DNA of 64,000 bases from Sphingobium faniae (GTDB lineage: Bacteria > Pseudomonadota > Alphaproteobacteria > Sphingomonadales > Sphingomonadaceae), in assembly GCA_900100475.1 (NCBI GenBank), contig FMTU01000003.1, positions 186,001-250,000 of the forward strand, in the 5' to 3' direction. The notes under the pieces are model-generated. The model worked only from the letters and a program-made list of their open reading frames with translations. It was not told the DNA's origin and searched no databases. Below are positions 1-9,232 of the stretch, piece after piece. The stretch's first letter is position 1; the number at the start of each line of letters is the position of its first letter. Both the position numbers and the translations under genes were made by a program.

Positions 1-1
1 T

Positions 2-100
2 CGCCATATACCCGACATCAGCCAGGTGCCGATCCTCTATGTCACGCACGACCTTGGCGAAGCGCATCGGCTGGCTGCGGAAGTCGTCATGGTCGGATGA
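2..100 (+). CDS. ABC transporter ATP-binding protein, C-terminal end (partial)
   Basis: Only the last 32 codons are in the window; the gene begins before base 1. The readable frame contains LYVTHDLGEAHRLA, the H-loop (switch histidine) region of an ABC ATPase of the importer type, in the style of ModC/CysA/PotA proteins. The H-loop His contacts the ATP gamma-phosphate. The protein stops about 14 residues after this motif, so the C-terminal TOBE domain of full-length ModC appears absent or very short. The substrate cannot be told from this fragment. It lies on the same strand as the capsule operon but about 105 bases ahead of it, so co-transcription is uncertain. Confidence 0.6.
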   Translation, partial: RHIPDISQVPILYVTHDLGEAHRLAAEVVMVG

Positions 101-206
101 TGGCGGGTTCCCACCGGACCGCGCCCCACGGAAAAATCGGTGGACATGCCCATGACCCCGCTTTAGGTGCAATGACCTTATCATCGCCGCAAGCTAACGG
201 AATATC

Positions 207-1307
207 ATGACAGACATCTTGCGCAAGAAGAGCAGCCTATTTCTTGCGGTGGTTATTTTCCCGACGCTATTGTCCATCCTCTATTTTGGAATATTCGCGT
301 CGGACGTCTATATTTCCGAATCCCGTTTCGTCGTGAAGGCGCCCAAGCAGGCCGCCAGCGACGGCGTGGGCATGCTGCTCCAGTCGGCCGGGTTCAACAA
401 CGCCAATGACGAGATTTACGCGACATCGGAATATATCCTGTCCCGCACCGCTCTCCAGCAGTTGAACAAGGATGGCGCCGTCATCGCGGCCTATGCCAAT
501 CCGGGCGTTTCCATCTTCGACCGCTTCAACCCCTTCGGCCTGAACGGTTCGTTCGAGAAGCTGTTCAAATATTATAACAGCCGCGTCCATGTGTCAGCCG
601 ATGCCCGGACAGCGATCAGCACGCTGGTGGTCCGCGCCTATAGCAGCGAGGACGCCTACAAGCTGAACGCGCGCCTGCTCGAACTGGCCGAAGAAATGGT
701 CAACCGCCTCAACGCGCGGGGCCGGGGCGACCTCATCCGATATGCCGAAGCGGAGGTGGAGCAGGCGAAGAAGCAGTCGCGCGAAGCCGCGCTGGCGCTG
801 GCGGCCTATCGCAACCGGCAGGGCGTCGTGGACCCCCAGCAGCAGGCCGCGATCCAGCTTCAGATGGTGTCGAAGCTCCAGGACGAACTCATCACCGTCA
901 GGAGCCAGTTGATCCAGCTTCGTGCCTTCACGCCGCAGAACCCGCAAATTCCCGTGCTGGAAAAGCGCGCCAAGATCCTGAGCGACGAAATCTACGACCA
1001 GGCGGGCCGCGTGGCGGGCGACAACAACAAGTCGCTGGCCGCCGCCGCCGTAGAATATCAACGCCTGCAACTGGAAAACAGCTTTGCCGAACGGCAGCTC
1101 GCCGGCGCGATGGCTTCGCTTCAGGAGGCGCAGAACGAAGCCCGCCGCAAGCAGGTCTATGTGGAGCGCATCGTCAACCCCAACCGGCCCGACAGCGCGC
1201 TGGAACCGCGGCGGATGCGCGGCATCATCGCGACCTTCGTGGTCGGCATGGTCGCCTGGGGCATCCTGTCGCTGCTGATCGCGGGCATCAGGGAGCATCA
1301 GAACTGA
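207..1307 (+). CDS. kpsE: Capsule polysaccharide export inner-membrane protein, KpsE/CtrB-like
   Basis: 366-residue polysaccharide co-polymerase-type protein that would bridge the KpsMT transporter and the outer-membrane channel. A hydrophobic segment at about residues 11-32 and a second at about 341-361 frame a long periplasmic region. From about 185 to 325 this is Ala/Glu/Gln/Arg-rich and looks like extended coiled coil (for example EVEQAKKQSREAALALAAYR). This is the topology and length of the KpsE/CtrB/BexC family. The stop overlaps the start of the permease gene (TGATG), so the two are translationally coupled. It heads the operon kpsE-kpsM-kpsT-glf-GT-kpsD. Confidence 0.88.
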   Translation: MTDILRKKSSLFLAVVIFPTLLSILYFGIFASDVYISESRFVVKAPKQAASDGVGMLLQSAGFNNANDEIYATSEYILSRTALQQLNKDGAVIAAYANPGVSIFDRFNPFGLNGSFEKLFKYYNSRVHVSADARTAISTLVVRAYSSEDAYKLNARLLELAEEMVNRLNARGRGDLIRYAEAEVEQAKKQSREAALALAAYRNRQGVVDPQQQAAIQLQMVSKLQDELITVRSQLIQLRAFTPQNPQIPVLEKRAKILSDEIYDQAGRVAGDNNKSLAAAAVEYQRLQLENSFAERQLAGAMASLQEAQNEARRKQVYVERIVNPNRPDSALEPRRMRGIIATFVVGMVAWGILSLLIAGIREHQN

Positions 1308-2116
1308 TGAACGGGCCGATGCCGCCTGGCCTCGGCGGCAATTTCATCGAACAATGGGCTGTGCAGCGCCGCGTGATCGGCGCGCTGCTGATGCGCGAGA
1401 TGCTGACCCGCTATGGGCGGCAGAATATCGGCTTCCTCTGGCTGTTCGTCGAACCGACAATCGTGACCCTGCTCGTCGCCGGGATATGGACGGCGCGCGG
1501 CCTGAACCAGTTTTCGGACATTCCCATCGTCGCGTTCGCGATCACCGGCTATTCCGCCATCCAGCTTTGGCGCAACATGTCGCGGCGCTGCATCAACGCC
1601 ATCGAACCCAATCAGGCGTTGCTCCAGCACCGCCCCGTGAAAATGCTAGATATCTATCTGGCCCGCATGTTTCTGGAGATCGCGGGGACGACCACCTCCT
1701 TCTTCATCCTGAGCGTCGTGTTTTCGCTCTTTTCCGAGCAGATTTCGCCGCCGGAAGACATTCTGAAAGTGGTGTTCGCCTGGTTCCTGCTGGCCTGGTT
1801 TTCGATGGGCATGTCCATCACCCTGGGCGCGCTGTCCGAACTGTCGTCGCTGGTGGACAAATTCTGGCCTCCCGCGATCTATATTCTCTACCCGCTGTCC
1901 GGGGCGATGTTCCTGGTATCGTCCCTGCCGCACGGCATGAAGGAGATCGTCCTCTACATTCCCCTGGTCCATGCCAATGAGATGTTGCGAGACGGCTTTT
2001 TCGGATCGCATTTCGTCGCGCATTATGATCTGTCCTACCTCATCGGCTGGTGCATGGGATTGTGCATCGTCGGCCTGGGAATTAGCCGCCTGACGGTGGA
2101 ACACAGGCTGAGCTGA
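1307..2116 (+). CDS. kpsM: Capsule polysaccharide ABC transporter permease, KpsM/CtrC-like
   Basis: 269-residue integral membrane protein with about six hydrophobic segments, the size and layout of ABC-2 type polysaccharide permeases. The cytoplasmic N-terminal stretch with LLMREMLTRYGRQNIGFLW is the typical amphipathic start of KpsM/CtrC/BexB. It forms the membrane channel that passes the finished lipid-linked capsule chain across the inner membrane, powered by the ATPase encoded next. The stop overlaps the start of kpsT (TGATGA), indicating coupled translation and a fixed subunit ratio. Confidence 0.92.
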   Translation: MNGPMPPGLGGNFIEQWAVQRRVIGALLMREMLTRYGRQNIGFLWLFVEPTIVTLLVAGIWTARGLNQFSDIPIVAFAITGYSAIQLWRNMSRRCINAIEPNQALLQHRPVKMLDIYLARMFLEIAGTTTSFFILSVVFSLFSEQISPPEDILKVVFAWFLLAWFSMGMSITLGALSELSSLVDKFWPPAIYILYPLSGAMFLVSSLPHGMKEIVLYIPLVHANEMLRDGFFGSHFVAHYDLSYLIGWCMGLCIVGLGISRLTVEHRLS

Positions 2117-2772
2117 TGATCGTCCTTGAACAGGTGACCAAGCGATATCATTCGATCCGGGGACCGATTCAGGTCCTCAAGGGCGTCGACATGACGGTGT
2201 CGATGGGCGAGAAAGTCGGCATCATCGGACGCAACGGCGCGGGGAAATCCACGCTCATCCGCCTCATCTCCGGCGGGGAAAAGCCGACCAGCGGCTCCAT
2301 CGGCCGGTCGATGAGCATTTCATGGCCCATCGCCTTTTCCAGCGGATTTCAGGCGGGACTGACGGGGCGGGACAATCTGCGCTTCATCTGCCGCATCTAC
2401 GGTCAGGACGCGGCAGAAAAACTGCCTTTCGTGCAGGAATTCTCGGAACTGGGCGACTTCCTCGATCAGCCGATCAAGATCTATTCATCGGGCATGAGGG
2501 CGCGTCTGGCCTTCGCCATTTCCATGGCGATCGACTTCGATTGCCTGCTCATCGACGAAGTCATGGCCGTGGGCGACGCCAAGTTCAACGCCAAGAGCAA
2601 GGAAGAACTGTTCGTCAAGCGCGCGCACAAGGCGATGATCATCGTTTCGCACAACATGAATTATATCAAAACCAACTGCACCCGGCTCTATGTCATGAAT
2701 GACGGACGCCTCGAACATTTCGAGGATGTGAGCGAAGGCATTGCCATGCATAACAAGATGATGGCGAACTGA
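2116..2772 (+). CDS. kpsT: Capsule polysaccharide ABC transporter ATPase, KpsT/CtrD-like
   Basis: 218-residue ABC ATPase with Walker A GRNGAGKST (residues 38-46), signature-like SSGMRARLA (about 124-132), Walker B LLIDEV (about 145-150) and H-loop VSHN (about 177-180). The short length with no extra C-terminal carbohydrate-binding domain matches the KpsT group, which exports Kdo-anchored capsules, rather than Wzt. The partner is KpsM, whose gene overlaps this one. A 13-base gap separates it from glf. Confidence 0.93.
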   Translation: MIVLEQVTKRYHSIRGPIQVLKGVDMTVSMGEKVGIIGRNGAGKSTLIRLISGGEKPTSGSIGRSMSISWPIAFSSGFQAGLTGRDNLRFICRIYGQDAAEKLPFVQEFSELGDFLDQPIKIYSSGMRARLAFAISMAIDFDCLLIDEVMAVGDAKFNAKSKEELFVKRAHKAMIIVSHNMNYIKTNCTRLYVMNDGRLEHFEDVSEGIAMHNKMMAN

Positions 2773-2785
2773 ACGGAGAACGGAC

Positions 2786-3904
2786 GTGTCGAGAATATGC
2801 ATCGTGGGCGCGGGCTTCACCGGGGCCGTCGTCGGCCGCGAATTGGCGGAAGCAGGCATCCCCTCGCTGATCGTCGATGAACGCGCCCATGTCGCGGGCA
2901 ATTGCCACACGGAGCGCGATGCGGAATCCGGCGTGATGGTCCATCGCTACGGCCCGCATATCTTCCACACCGACAGCGAACGCGTATGGGATTATGTGCG
3001 CCGTTTCGGCACGTTCGAACCTTATGTGAACCGGGTCAAGACGACGGTGGGCGGCAAGGTCTATTCGATGCCGGTCAACCTGCACACCATCAACCAGTTC
3101 TTCGACAAGGCCATGTCGCCCGACGAGGCGCGCGCCTTTGTCGCGTCCAAGTCCCGCACGGACATCGAAGAACCGCGGACCTTCGAAGAGCAGGCGATGA
3201 AGTTCGTCGGCGAGGAACTGTATGAAGCGTTCTTCGCAGGCTATACGCGCAAGCAATGGGGCATGGAGCCTGCCATGCTGCCCGCCTCGATCCTCAAGCG
3301 CCTGCCGCTGCGCTTCAACTATGACGACAATTATTTCAATCACCGTTTCCAGGGGATGCCGCGCGACGGCTATACGCCCATCGTCGCGGCGATCCTCGAC
3401 CATCCGCTGATCGAGCTGCGCACCGGATGCCGTTATGAGAATCTGACCGAGGATTTCGATCATCTCTTCTATTCCGGCCCCATCGACCGCTATTTCCACT
3501 ATGATCTGGGGCGTCTGAGCTATCGCACGCTGGATTTCGAGATGATCCGCGCGACAGGCGACTATCAGGGAACAGCGGTCATGAACTATCCCGACAGCGA
3601 CATTCCCTTCACCCGCATCGCCGAACACAAGCATTTCGCGCCATGGGAAGCAGCCGGGTTCGAAAAGACTGTCGCCTTCCGCGAATATAGCCGCGCCTGC
3701 GGACCGGACGACATTCCCTATTATCCGATCAATCTGGTCGGCGGCATGGACCTGCTGAAAGCCTATCAGGACCGCGCCGCGCAGGAAAAGCGGGTGACGT
3801 TCGCCGGGCGGCTGGGCACTTATCAATATCTGGACATGGACGTGACCATCGACCGCGCGCTGGACGTCGCGGCCGCCTATCTTCAGCAACGCGCCGCCGC
3901 CTGA
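2786..3904 (+). CDS. glf: UDP-galactopyranose mutase
   Basis: 372-residue flavoenzyme converting UDP-galactopyranose to UDP-galactofuranose, the donor for galactofuranose polymers. The N-terminal FAD-binding motif GAGFTGAVVGRELAEAG is at residues 8-24. Conserved Glf signatures include HRYGPHIFHT, the NRVKTTVGGKVYSMPVNLHT region and YTRKQWG. The start is GTG at 2786, preceded by the purine-rich GAACGGAGAACGG. Its place between the capsule transporter and a GlfT2-like transferase implies that the exported polymer contains galactofuranose. Confidence 0.95.
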   Translation: MSRICIVGAGFTGAVVGRELAEAGIPSLIVDERAHVAGNCHTERDAESGVMVHRYGPHIFHTDSERVWDYVRRFGTFEPYVNRVKTTVGGKVYSMPVNLHTINQFFDKAMSPDEARAFVASKSRTDIEEPRTFEEQAMKFVGEELYEAFFAGYTRKQWGMEPAMLPASILKRLPLRFNYDDNYFNHRFQGMPRDGYTPIVAAILDHPLIELRTGCRYENLTEDFDHLFYSGPIDRYFHYDLGRLSYRTLDFEMIRATGDYQGTAVMNYPDSDIPFTRIAEHKHFAPWEAAGFEKTVAFREYSRACGPDDIPYYPINLVGGMDLLKAYQDRAAQEKRVTFAGRLGTYQYLDMDVTIDRALDVAAAYLQQRAAA

Positions 3905-3922
3905 AGGCGGATTAAGGGAAAG

Positions 3923-5791
3923 ATGACTGGATCGCCAGCACAGCGCGACCGTTTCGCCTTTCCCCTCTTCGCCCTGCTGGAGGGGCTGGAGCAGTTTCCC
4001 GGCGGAATGCCGCGCGATGCGGCGGTGCTTGGCGCCGGACGGATCGAGGCGCGCGACGCCCTGACGATCCGTCTCGACCGCCTGTTCGACCTGTTTTTCG
4101 AAAGCTATTGGCGACGCCATGCGGGCCTGACCGAAATCGCGCTGCGCTTTCGCGTTTCCGGCACCGCACGGATCGAAATCCTGCGGCGATGGGCGGAAAA
4201 AGGCGACGAGGAAATCGTCGCGGCGTCAGACTTCGCGGATGACAGCGACATCGTCGAACTGACGGTGGCGTTGCCGGACGGGGAAAGCCCCAGCTATCTC
4301 ATCCCGCAGCTTCACATGTCCCAAGGGGCGCAAATCAGCGATCTCGCCTGGTGCGCCGCCACGCCCCCCCGGCGGGATGTGCGGCTGGCCGGGGTCATCT
4401 GCACCTTCAGCCGGGAGGACATGCTCGCCCGCAACCTCGCCCGCTTCGCAGGAACGGACTGTCCCTTCCACCGGCTGTTCGTAGTCAATCAGGGAGAACC
4501 CGGCATCGCGCAGCGGATGGCGGCGCGTTCGGGCGCCTTCCCTGCCGTCACGATGATCGACCAGCCCAATCTGGGCGGCGCGGGCGGCTTCACGCGCGGC
4601 ATATTGGAAAGCCTGGACCAGCCGGACATCACCCATGTCCTGTTGATGGACGACGACATAGAGGCGAATCCGCTGCTGCTGGCCCGGATCGCCACGGTGC
4701 TGGGCTATGTGGGGGAACGGGACTGCATCGGCGGCGCGATGCTGGACCTTTACGATCCGGGCAAGCTCTTCACCTGCGGCGACCGCTTGCACCCCTCCCG
4801 CCCCGCCATCGTCCATATCGCCCCGGCCGAACCGTGCGACGTGACGACCGATGCCGGTCGCGATTTCATCGCTCGCCAGCATGAGCCGGATTTCAACGGC
4901 TGGTGGTGTTTCGCCTTTCCCGTTGACGCCGTCCGGCAATGCGGCCTGCCGCTGCCCCTGTTCATCCGGGGCGACGATGTGGAGTTCGGCTATCGCCTGT
5001 CGCGCGCCGGTTTCCGCACGATCGGCTGGGCAGGCATCGCAGTGTGGCACATGCCCTTCGCGCTCAAGACGCAGCCCTGGCACGCCTTTTACGACCGCCG
5101 CAACATGCTGTTCCTGTGCGAAGCCCATGGCCTGTTTTCACAGCGGCGGCTGGCGCGGTCGGCGTGGGGCAGCGTCATCAACGCGATCGTGACCTATGAC
5201 TATGCCCGCGCGGCCGCCACGATCGAAGGCATCGGCGCATTCAACAAGGGCGCGCAAGATCTCCTCCGCTGGACCGGGGAGGATCATGCCGCGCTGCTTC
5301 GACGGACACGCGATCCGTCGCCGCCGCACCCCGCGCCCGCCCGGATCGAAAGCCTGCCCACCGCGCCTGCCGCCACCGCCTACAGGCACTTCCTGCGCGA
5401 CCTTTTCCTGCCCTTCGGCAGGGCAAAGGGCGTTCTTGCCGTCGAAGCGCGGGATTGGCATCCCGGCGTCGCGCGCCGCCCCGCTACGGTCGTGATCCGC
5501 GGGCAACCGGAGGAACCGGGCCGCCTTCGCGCCTATCGGTGGAGGAGCGCGGTCGCCCTTACGGCGCGCGCTCTGGGCGTCATCGCCTTTCTGCGCTGGC
5601 GGCGGCGGTTGGAGCCGGAAAGCATATTGCGGCTCTCCAACCCTGCTTCCTGGCGGGCCTATCTGGAGCGGCCCGGCCGCCTATCATGCGATAAACGCTT
5701 TGCAAGCGCCGCCGATAACGGCATGGCTCACTACCGACACACCGAAGCAACGAGTTCAGAACCATGCGATCCTCCCTTGCCCAAGCCCTGA
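3923..5791 (+). CDS. GT2-family glycosyltransferase, GlfT2-like (galactofuranosyltransferase)
   Basis: 622 residues. A beta-rich N-terminal domain (about 1-150) precedes a GT-A fold starting at about residue 155 (LAGVICTFSREDM). NLGGAGGFTRG lies at about 214-224, the metal/nucleotide-binding MDDD at about 242-245, NGWWCFAFP at about 326-334, and the acceptor-side IRGDDVEFGYRL near 350 with a following HMPF. This domain order and the WW motif are characteristic of GlfT2, the mycobacterial UDP-galactofuranose polymerase. With glf directly upstream, transfer of galactofuranose is the natural reading; linkage and polymerising ability are inferred. The 3' end overlaps the next gene by 28 bases in another frame. 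Confidence 0.82.
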   Translation: MTGSPAQRDRFAFPLFALLEGLEQFPGGMPRDAAVLGAGRIEARDALTIRLDRLFDLFFESYWRRHAGLTEIALRFRVSGTARIEILRRWAEKGDEEIVAASDFADDSDIVELTVALPDGESPSYLIPQLHMSQGAQISDLAWCAATPPRRDVRLAGVICTFSREDMLARNLARFAGTDCPFHRLFVVNQGEPGIAQRMAARSGAFPAVTMIDQPNLGGAGGFTRGILESLDQPDITHVLLMDDDIEANPLLLARIATVLGYVGERDCIGGAMLDLYDPGKLFTCGDRLHPSRPAIVHIAPAEPCDVTTDAGRDFIARQHEPDFNGWWCFAFPVDAVRQCGLPLPLFIRGDDVEFGYRLSRAGFRTIGWAGIAVWHMPFALKTQPWHAFYDRRNMLFLCEAHGLFSQRRLARSAWGSVINAIVTYDYARAAATIEGIGAFNKGAQDLLRWTGEDHAALLRRTRDPSPPHPAPARIESLPTAPAATAYRHFLRDLFLPFGRAKGVLAVEARDWHPGVARRPATVVIRGQPEEPGRLRAYRWRSAVALTARALGVIAFLRWRRRLEPESILRLSNPASWRAYLERPGRLSCDKRFASAADNGMAHYRHTEATSSEPCDPPLPKP

Positions 5792-6927
5792 TCCCCGCAT
5801 CGTCGCTGCTGCTCCTGCTGCCGGGATGCGCGGGGTTCGACACGTCCGTCGGGCCAAGCAAGGGGCAGATCACGAAAAAGTCCGTTGACGGAACGATTCA
5901 GGGCGTGCGCATCATCACCGTCACGGACCAGATCGCGCGGCAGATCAGCGCGCAACAGGTGCGCACCAGTTTCGCCGACACCCTTCCCCCCGCGCAGCCG
6001 ACCGGGCAGGTGATCGGCCGGGGCGACATTCTGGCCGTCACCATATGGGAAGCGCCGCCCGCCGCGCTGTTCGGGGGAGCCTCGCTCGGCCGGATGACCG
6101 CGCTCGACACCGCCACCGCCACGCCGCTGCCAGAAATGCAGGTGGGCCCGGCGGGCGATATCGTGGTGCCCTATGCGGGGCATATCCGGGCGGAAGGCCG
6201 CACCCTGCCGGAAGTGGAGCGCGACATCGTGGCGCGCCTGTCGGGCAAGGCCCATATGCCGCAGGTCACGGTGCGCCTTGCCCAATATGCGACGTCGCTC
6301 GTCACGGTCGTGGGGGAAGTCGCCACCAGTTCGCGCATGCCGCTCTCGCCCAAGGGAGAAAGGCTGCTGGATGCAATCGCCGCAGCGGGCGGCACGAAGC
6401 AGCCGGTCGACAAGATGACCGTCCAGATCACCCGGGGCGATCAGGTGGAAAGAATGCCGCTGGCCGACGTGATCGCCGATCCGCGCCAGAATGTCATCCT
6501 GCGTCCCGGCGACATCGTGACCGCGATCTTCCAGCCCTACAGCTTCACCGTTCTGGGCGCGGCGGGCCGCAACGAGGAAGTCAATTTCGAGGCGCGCGGC
6601 ATCACTCTGGCGCAGGCGATGGGCCGCATGGCGGGGCTTCAGGACCGCCGGGCCGATCCCAGGGGCGTGTTCCTGTTCCGCTGGGAAGACCCGCAAGCCG
6701 TTCCCGGCGGCGTCATGGGTGCGGCGCAGGACGACAAGGGACGCATCCCGGTCATCTACCGCATCGACATGAAGGACCCCGCGACCTATTTCGCGATGCA
6801 GAATTTCGCGATGCAGAATCGCGATGTTGTCTACATCTCCAATTCGCCCGTGGCGGAATTCCAGCGCTTCTTCGGCATTATCGCGTCGACGATCCTGCCC
6901 GCCGTCGCGGTTGGAAGAGCGTTTTAG
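5764..6927 (+). CDS. Polysaccharide export outer-membrane lipoprotein, Wza/KpsD-like
   Basis: 387-residue export channel protein. The N-terminus has a short signal peptide ending in a lipobox-like LLLPGCAG, so Cys20 is probably lipidated. Poly_export and SLBB-type segments follow: GRGDILAVTIWEAP at about 80-93, VGPAGDIVVPYAGHI at about 126-140, then repeated SLBB-like units. It would form the outer-membrane exit of the capsule machinery, docking on the KpsE-like protein. It overlaps the upstream glycosyltransferase gene by 28 bases and is the last gene of the operon. A convergent gene follows after 116 bases. Confidence 0.88.
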   Translation: MRSSLAQALIPASSLLLLLPGCAGFDTSVGPSKGQITKKSVDGTIQGVRIITVTDQIARQISAQQVRTSFADTLPPAQPTGQVIGRGDILAVTIWEAPPAALFGGASLGRMTALDTATATPLPEMQVGPAGDIVVPYAGHIRAEGRTLPEVERDIVARLSGKAHMPQVTVRLAQYATSLVTVVGEVATSSRMPLSPKGERLLDAIAAAGGTKQPVDKMTVQITRGDQVERMPLADVIADPRQNVILRPGDIVTAIFQPYSFTVLGAAGRNEEVNFEARGITLAQAMGRMAGLQDRRADPRGVFLFRWEDPQAVPGGVMGAAQDDKGRIPVIYRIDMKDPATYFAMQNFAMQNRDVVYISNSPVAEFQRFFGIIASTILPAVAVGRAF

Positions 6928-7043
6928 GGCGAATCCGCATTCAGTTCTGGCGGGCGGCAAGGCGTTGACACGTGGCGCTCGCCTCGCATCCAATGCCAGC
7001 ATTACATTACTTCCCGATCGCCATAAACCGCTGGATGCGACCT

Positions 7044-8570
7044 CTATTTGCGGTATTTATGATGTTCGCTCTCGTTGATCTTCTTCTGGCTCGACCCCAT
7101 GATGAGTTCGGTTTCGCGAATATGATCGACATATTCCCGAAAATCAGAGGTGGTCAGATCAACCGCCACGGCATCGAAATGCGCCCATTCGGTATTGCCC
7201 AGTTTCACATGCTTTTCCAGCATTCGCGCACCAGCCGCCACGGCAAGCGCCGAAGCCTTCCAGCCATGATCGTGGCTGGAATAGCCGGGGACGATGCGGG
7301 GGTTCTGCCGGGACAGGCCATGATAGTGACGCACCACACCGATGTTGCAATGCTCCAGCGGCGTAGGATAGGCCGAATTGCATTGCAGCAAATAGATTTT
7401 TTCGCATCCGCCAAAGGCTTCCGTCACGAACCGCTCATAGCTTTCGTCCGTCATGCCCGTGGAAAGCACCACTGATCCCCGGTAATTTTCCGCCACGAAC
7501 TCCAGATAGCTCTTATGCTCGGAAATGGTGGACGGCAGTTTGACCATCGGCACGCCGATATCCATCATCACATGAAAGGAGGGTTCATCCAGAACGGATG
7601 CGAACCAGCCGATGGACAGGTCGCGGCACAGCGCATCCACGAACAGGAAATCCTCATGGCTCAGTTCAAGCTGATGCCGGTAATCGCCAAATGTCTTGCC
7701 GAATGGGGACTTGTAAGGCGAGGATAATTGTTCGCGGCTGTAGAAGCTCTCGACATCGCGTTTTTGCAGTTTGATGTAATTGGCGCCCGCCGCCTTGCTG
7801 GCGCGGATCATCTTTTCCAGCCGGAAACGATCGCCAAAATGATTGGTGGTCAGTTCCGCCACGACATCCACGCGGGCTTCCGGTGCGGGCAGCCGCGCGC
7901 TGGCGTGACCGTTCAGTTCTTCCGGCGTGATCCCGCTGAAGGAACGGTAACCGACGTGACGAACGTCCAGCGGGCTGTCGCGCAGCGCATAGAGGGCGTT
8001 GATGAAATAGAATTCCTGCGCCGAAATCTTCAGCAGGCGTTCGTCCTCGCTGTCGTCCGCATAGTCGTGAGCAAGCGCCCGACTATGGCCCTTTTCCACG
8101 CTGAAATCGAACCCCAGCATATAAACGGTCTGGGACCGCCCACGGATTCCCGCGATCAGGCGCGACAGCTTGAGCGCCGTGACGAACAGCACTTCCTCGA
8201 TCTCCAGGCTGTCAGTCATCATCCGCTGCATCAGCAGTTCCGACGTTTCCTGATTCAGATGGATCAGCGGCGCTTCCACGACCGTCTTGTCGCCCGCTCT
8301 GAACCCAGGCTGCGCCGTCAGGTAGAGGCGCGAGCGATAGCCCGATTCCCTGAGGCCCCCTTCGACCCAATGACCATGGAATATGGTGATGTCCGCAGGC
8401 GCAATGCGCTCGGCATCGTTCAGACCGATCACCAGCGAATTGGCATAGACCTGCGGATCGACAAGGTCGACCGACGGCCCCTTACCCAGAATGTAGATTG
8501 TGTCGGTTGCGTATGTCGACGCGATATTTTCGATCAGGCTCAAGAAATTGCCCGTGATAGTCTGCATCAT
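7044..8570 (-). CDS. Fusion of an N-terminal GxGPS (MptE/DUF115/GT42-like) domain with a NeuB-type nonulosonate synthase
   Basis: 508 residues in two parts. Residues about 20-215 carry YILGKGPSVDLVD and VYMLGFDFS, resembling the GxGPS...GxDF pattern of DUF115/MptE-like proteins and of GT42 sialyltransferases. Residues about 230-500 form a NeuB TIM barrel (VDVVAELTTNHFGD, GANYIKLQKRD, KLPSTI, VLSTGMT, GYSSHDHG, EKHVKL). NeuB enzymes condense phosphoenolpyruvate with a 6-carbon amino sugar to make sialic, legionaminic or pseudaminic acids. No C-terminal SAF antifreeze-like domain is seen. The gene overlaps the upstream phosphatase gene by 89 bases, an unusually long overlap. Which nonulosonate is made is unknown. 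Confidence 0.8.
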   Translation of the reverse strand: MMQTITGNFLSLIENIASTYATDTIYILGKGPSVDLVDPQVYANSLVIGLNDAERIAPADITIFHGHWVEGGLRESGYRSRLYLTAQPGFRAGDKTVVEAPLIHLNQETSELLMQRMMTDSLEIEEVLFVTALKLSRLIAGIRGRSQTVYMLGFDFSVEKGHSRALAHDYADDSEDERLLKISAQEFYFINALYALRDSPLDVRHVGYRSFSGITPEELNGHASARLPAPEARVDVVAELTTNHFGDRFRLEKMIRASKAAGANYIKLQKRDVESFYSREQLSSPYKSPFGKTFGDYRHQLELSHEDFLFVDALCRDLSIGWFASVLDEPSFHVMMDIGVPMVKLPSTISEHKSYLEFVAENYRGSVVLSTGMTDESYERFVTEAFGGCEKIYLLQCNSAYPTPLEHCNIGVVRHYHGLSRQNPRIVPGYSSHDHGWKASALAVAAGARMLEKHVKLGNTEWAHFDAVAVDLTTSDFREYVDHIRETELIMGSSQKKINESEHHKYRK

Positions 8571-9186
8571 TCACCCTAACCAAACAACCATGTTCCAATG
8601 CCAGCATGATACCCGGCAGGAGATCCCATGCATATGCGCCTTTCGGATTGACGAAACGCGCAAAGCTGCCTCGAACCACATTGTAGATGTTATAGACGGC
8701 ACAGCCGGTAACGCGATACTCAATCGCGTCCCGGATGCCGGTGGCGATATCATCATGATAGGACGAGGAAAAGCCGGTGATCCGCGATTGCAGCGCGGGA
8801 ATGGAATCGCCGGTCATCAGATGCTCGCCCAGTTCCGGCATCATGAGCAGGCTGCCTTGATGGACGCCGTCCTTCCATATGCCGAGCGACACGCCCCATT
8901 CCTTGAGGCCCGAACAGAAATTTTCCGTACCATCTATGGGGTCCAGCAAGGCGAAATAACCGCTCTGCCCGCCCGACTGGAAATCATAGCTTTCCTCGCC
9001 CACGAAATGGAGGTCGGGCAGGCGCGATTGCAGCAAGGCGTGAAGACGCTCTTCGATGAATCGATCCGCCTCCGTAACGGGGCTTCCGTCCGATTTATAC
9101 TGAATCTGAAAACGTCGCTCCATGATTTGAGGCATCATGGAGTCTATGGCGGACAGGCATTCCCGGAGTAAATTGTCGATATTCAT
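8482..9186 (-). CDS. Inositol-monophosphatase-family phosphatase (CysQ/HisN-like)
   Basis: 234-residue metal-dependent phosphatase of the FIG/IMPase superfamily. Visible motifs are KSDGSPVTEAD (residues about 30-40), GEES (near 62), the catalytic LDPIDGTENF (about 80-89) and the C-terminal AYAWDLLPGIMLALEHG. Family members hydrolyse inositol-1-phosphate, histidinol phosphate, PAP or sugar phosphates. Between a neuA-like and a neuB-like gene it may dephosphorylate a nonulosonate-9-phosphate or its precursor, which is inference. Its last 89 bases overlap the fused neuB gene, and the C-terminal tail is weakly conserved in style, so a frameshift near the end is possible. Confidence 0.78.
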   Translation of the reverse strand: MNIDNLLRECLSAIDSMMPQIMERRFQIQYKSDGSPVTEADRFIEERLHALLQSRLPDLHFVGEESYDFQSGGQSGYFALLDPIDGTENFCSGLKEWGVSLGIWKDGVHQGSLLMMPELGEHLMTGDSIPALQSRITGFSSSYHDDIATGIRDAIEYRVTGCAVYNIYNVVRGSFARFVNPKGAYAWDLLPGIMLALEHGCLVRVNDADYHGQFLEPDRKYRVDIRNRHNLHSG

Positions 9187-9232
9187 TCACTGTCTCAATT
9201 CCGAGTACCAACCGAAAAGAAGCCGCTTCCTA

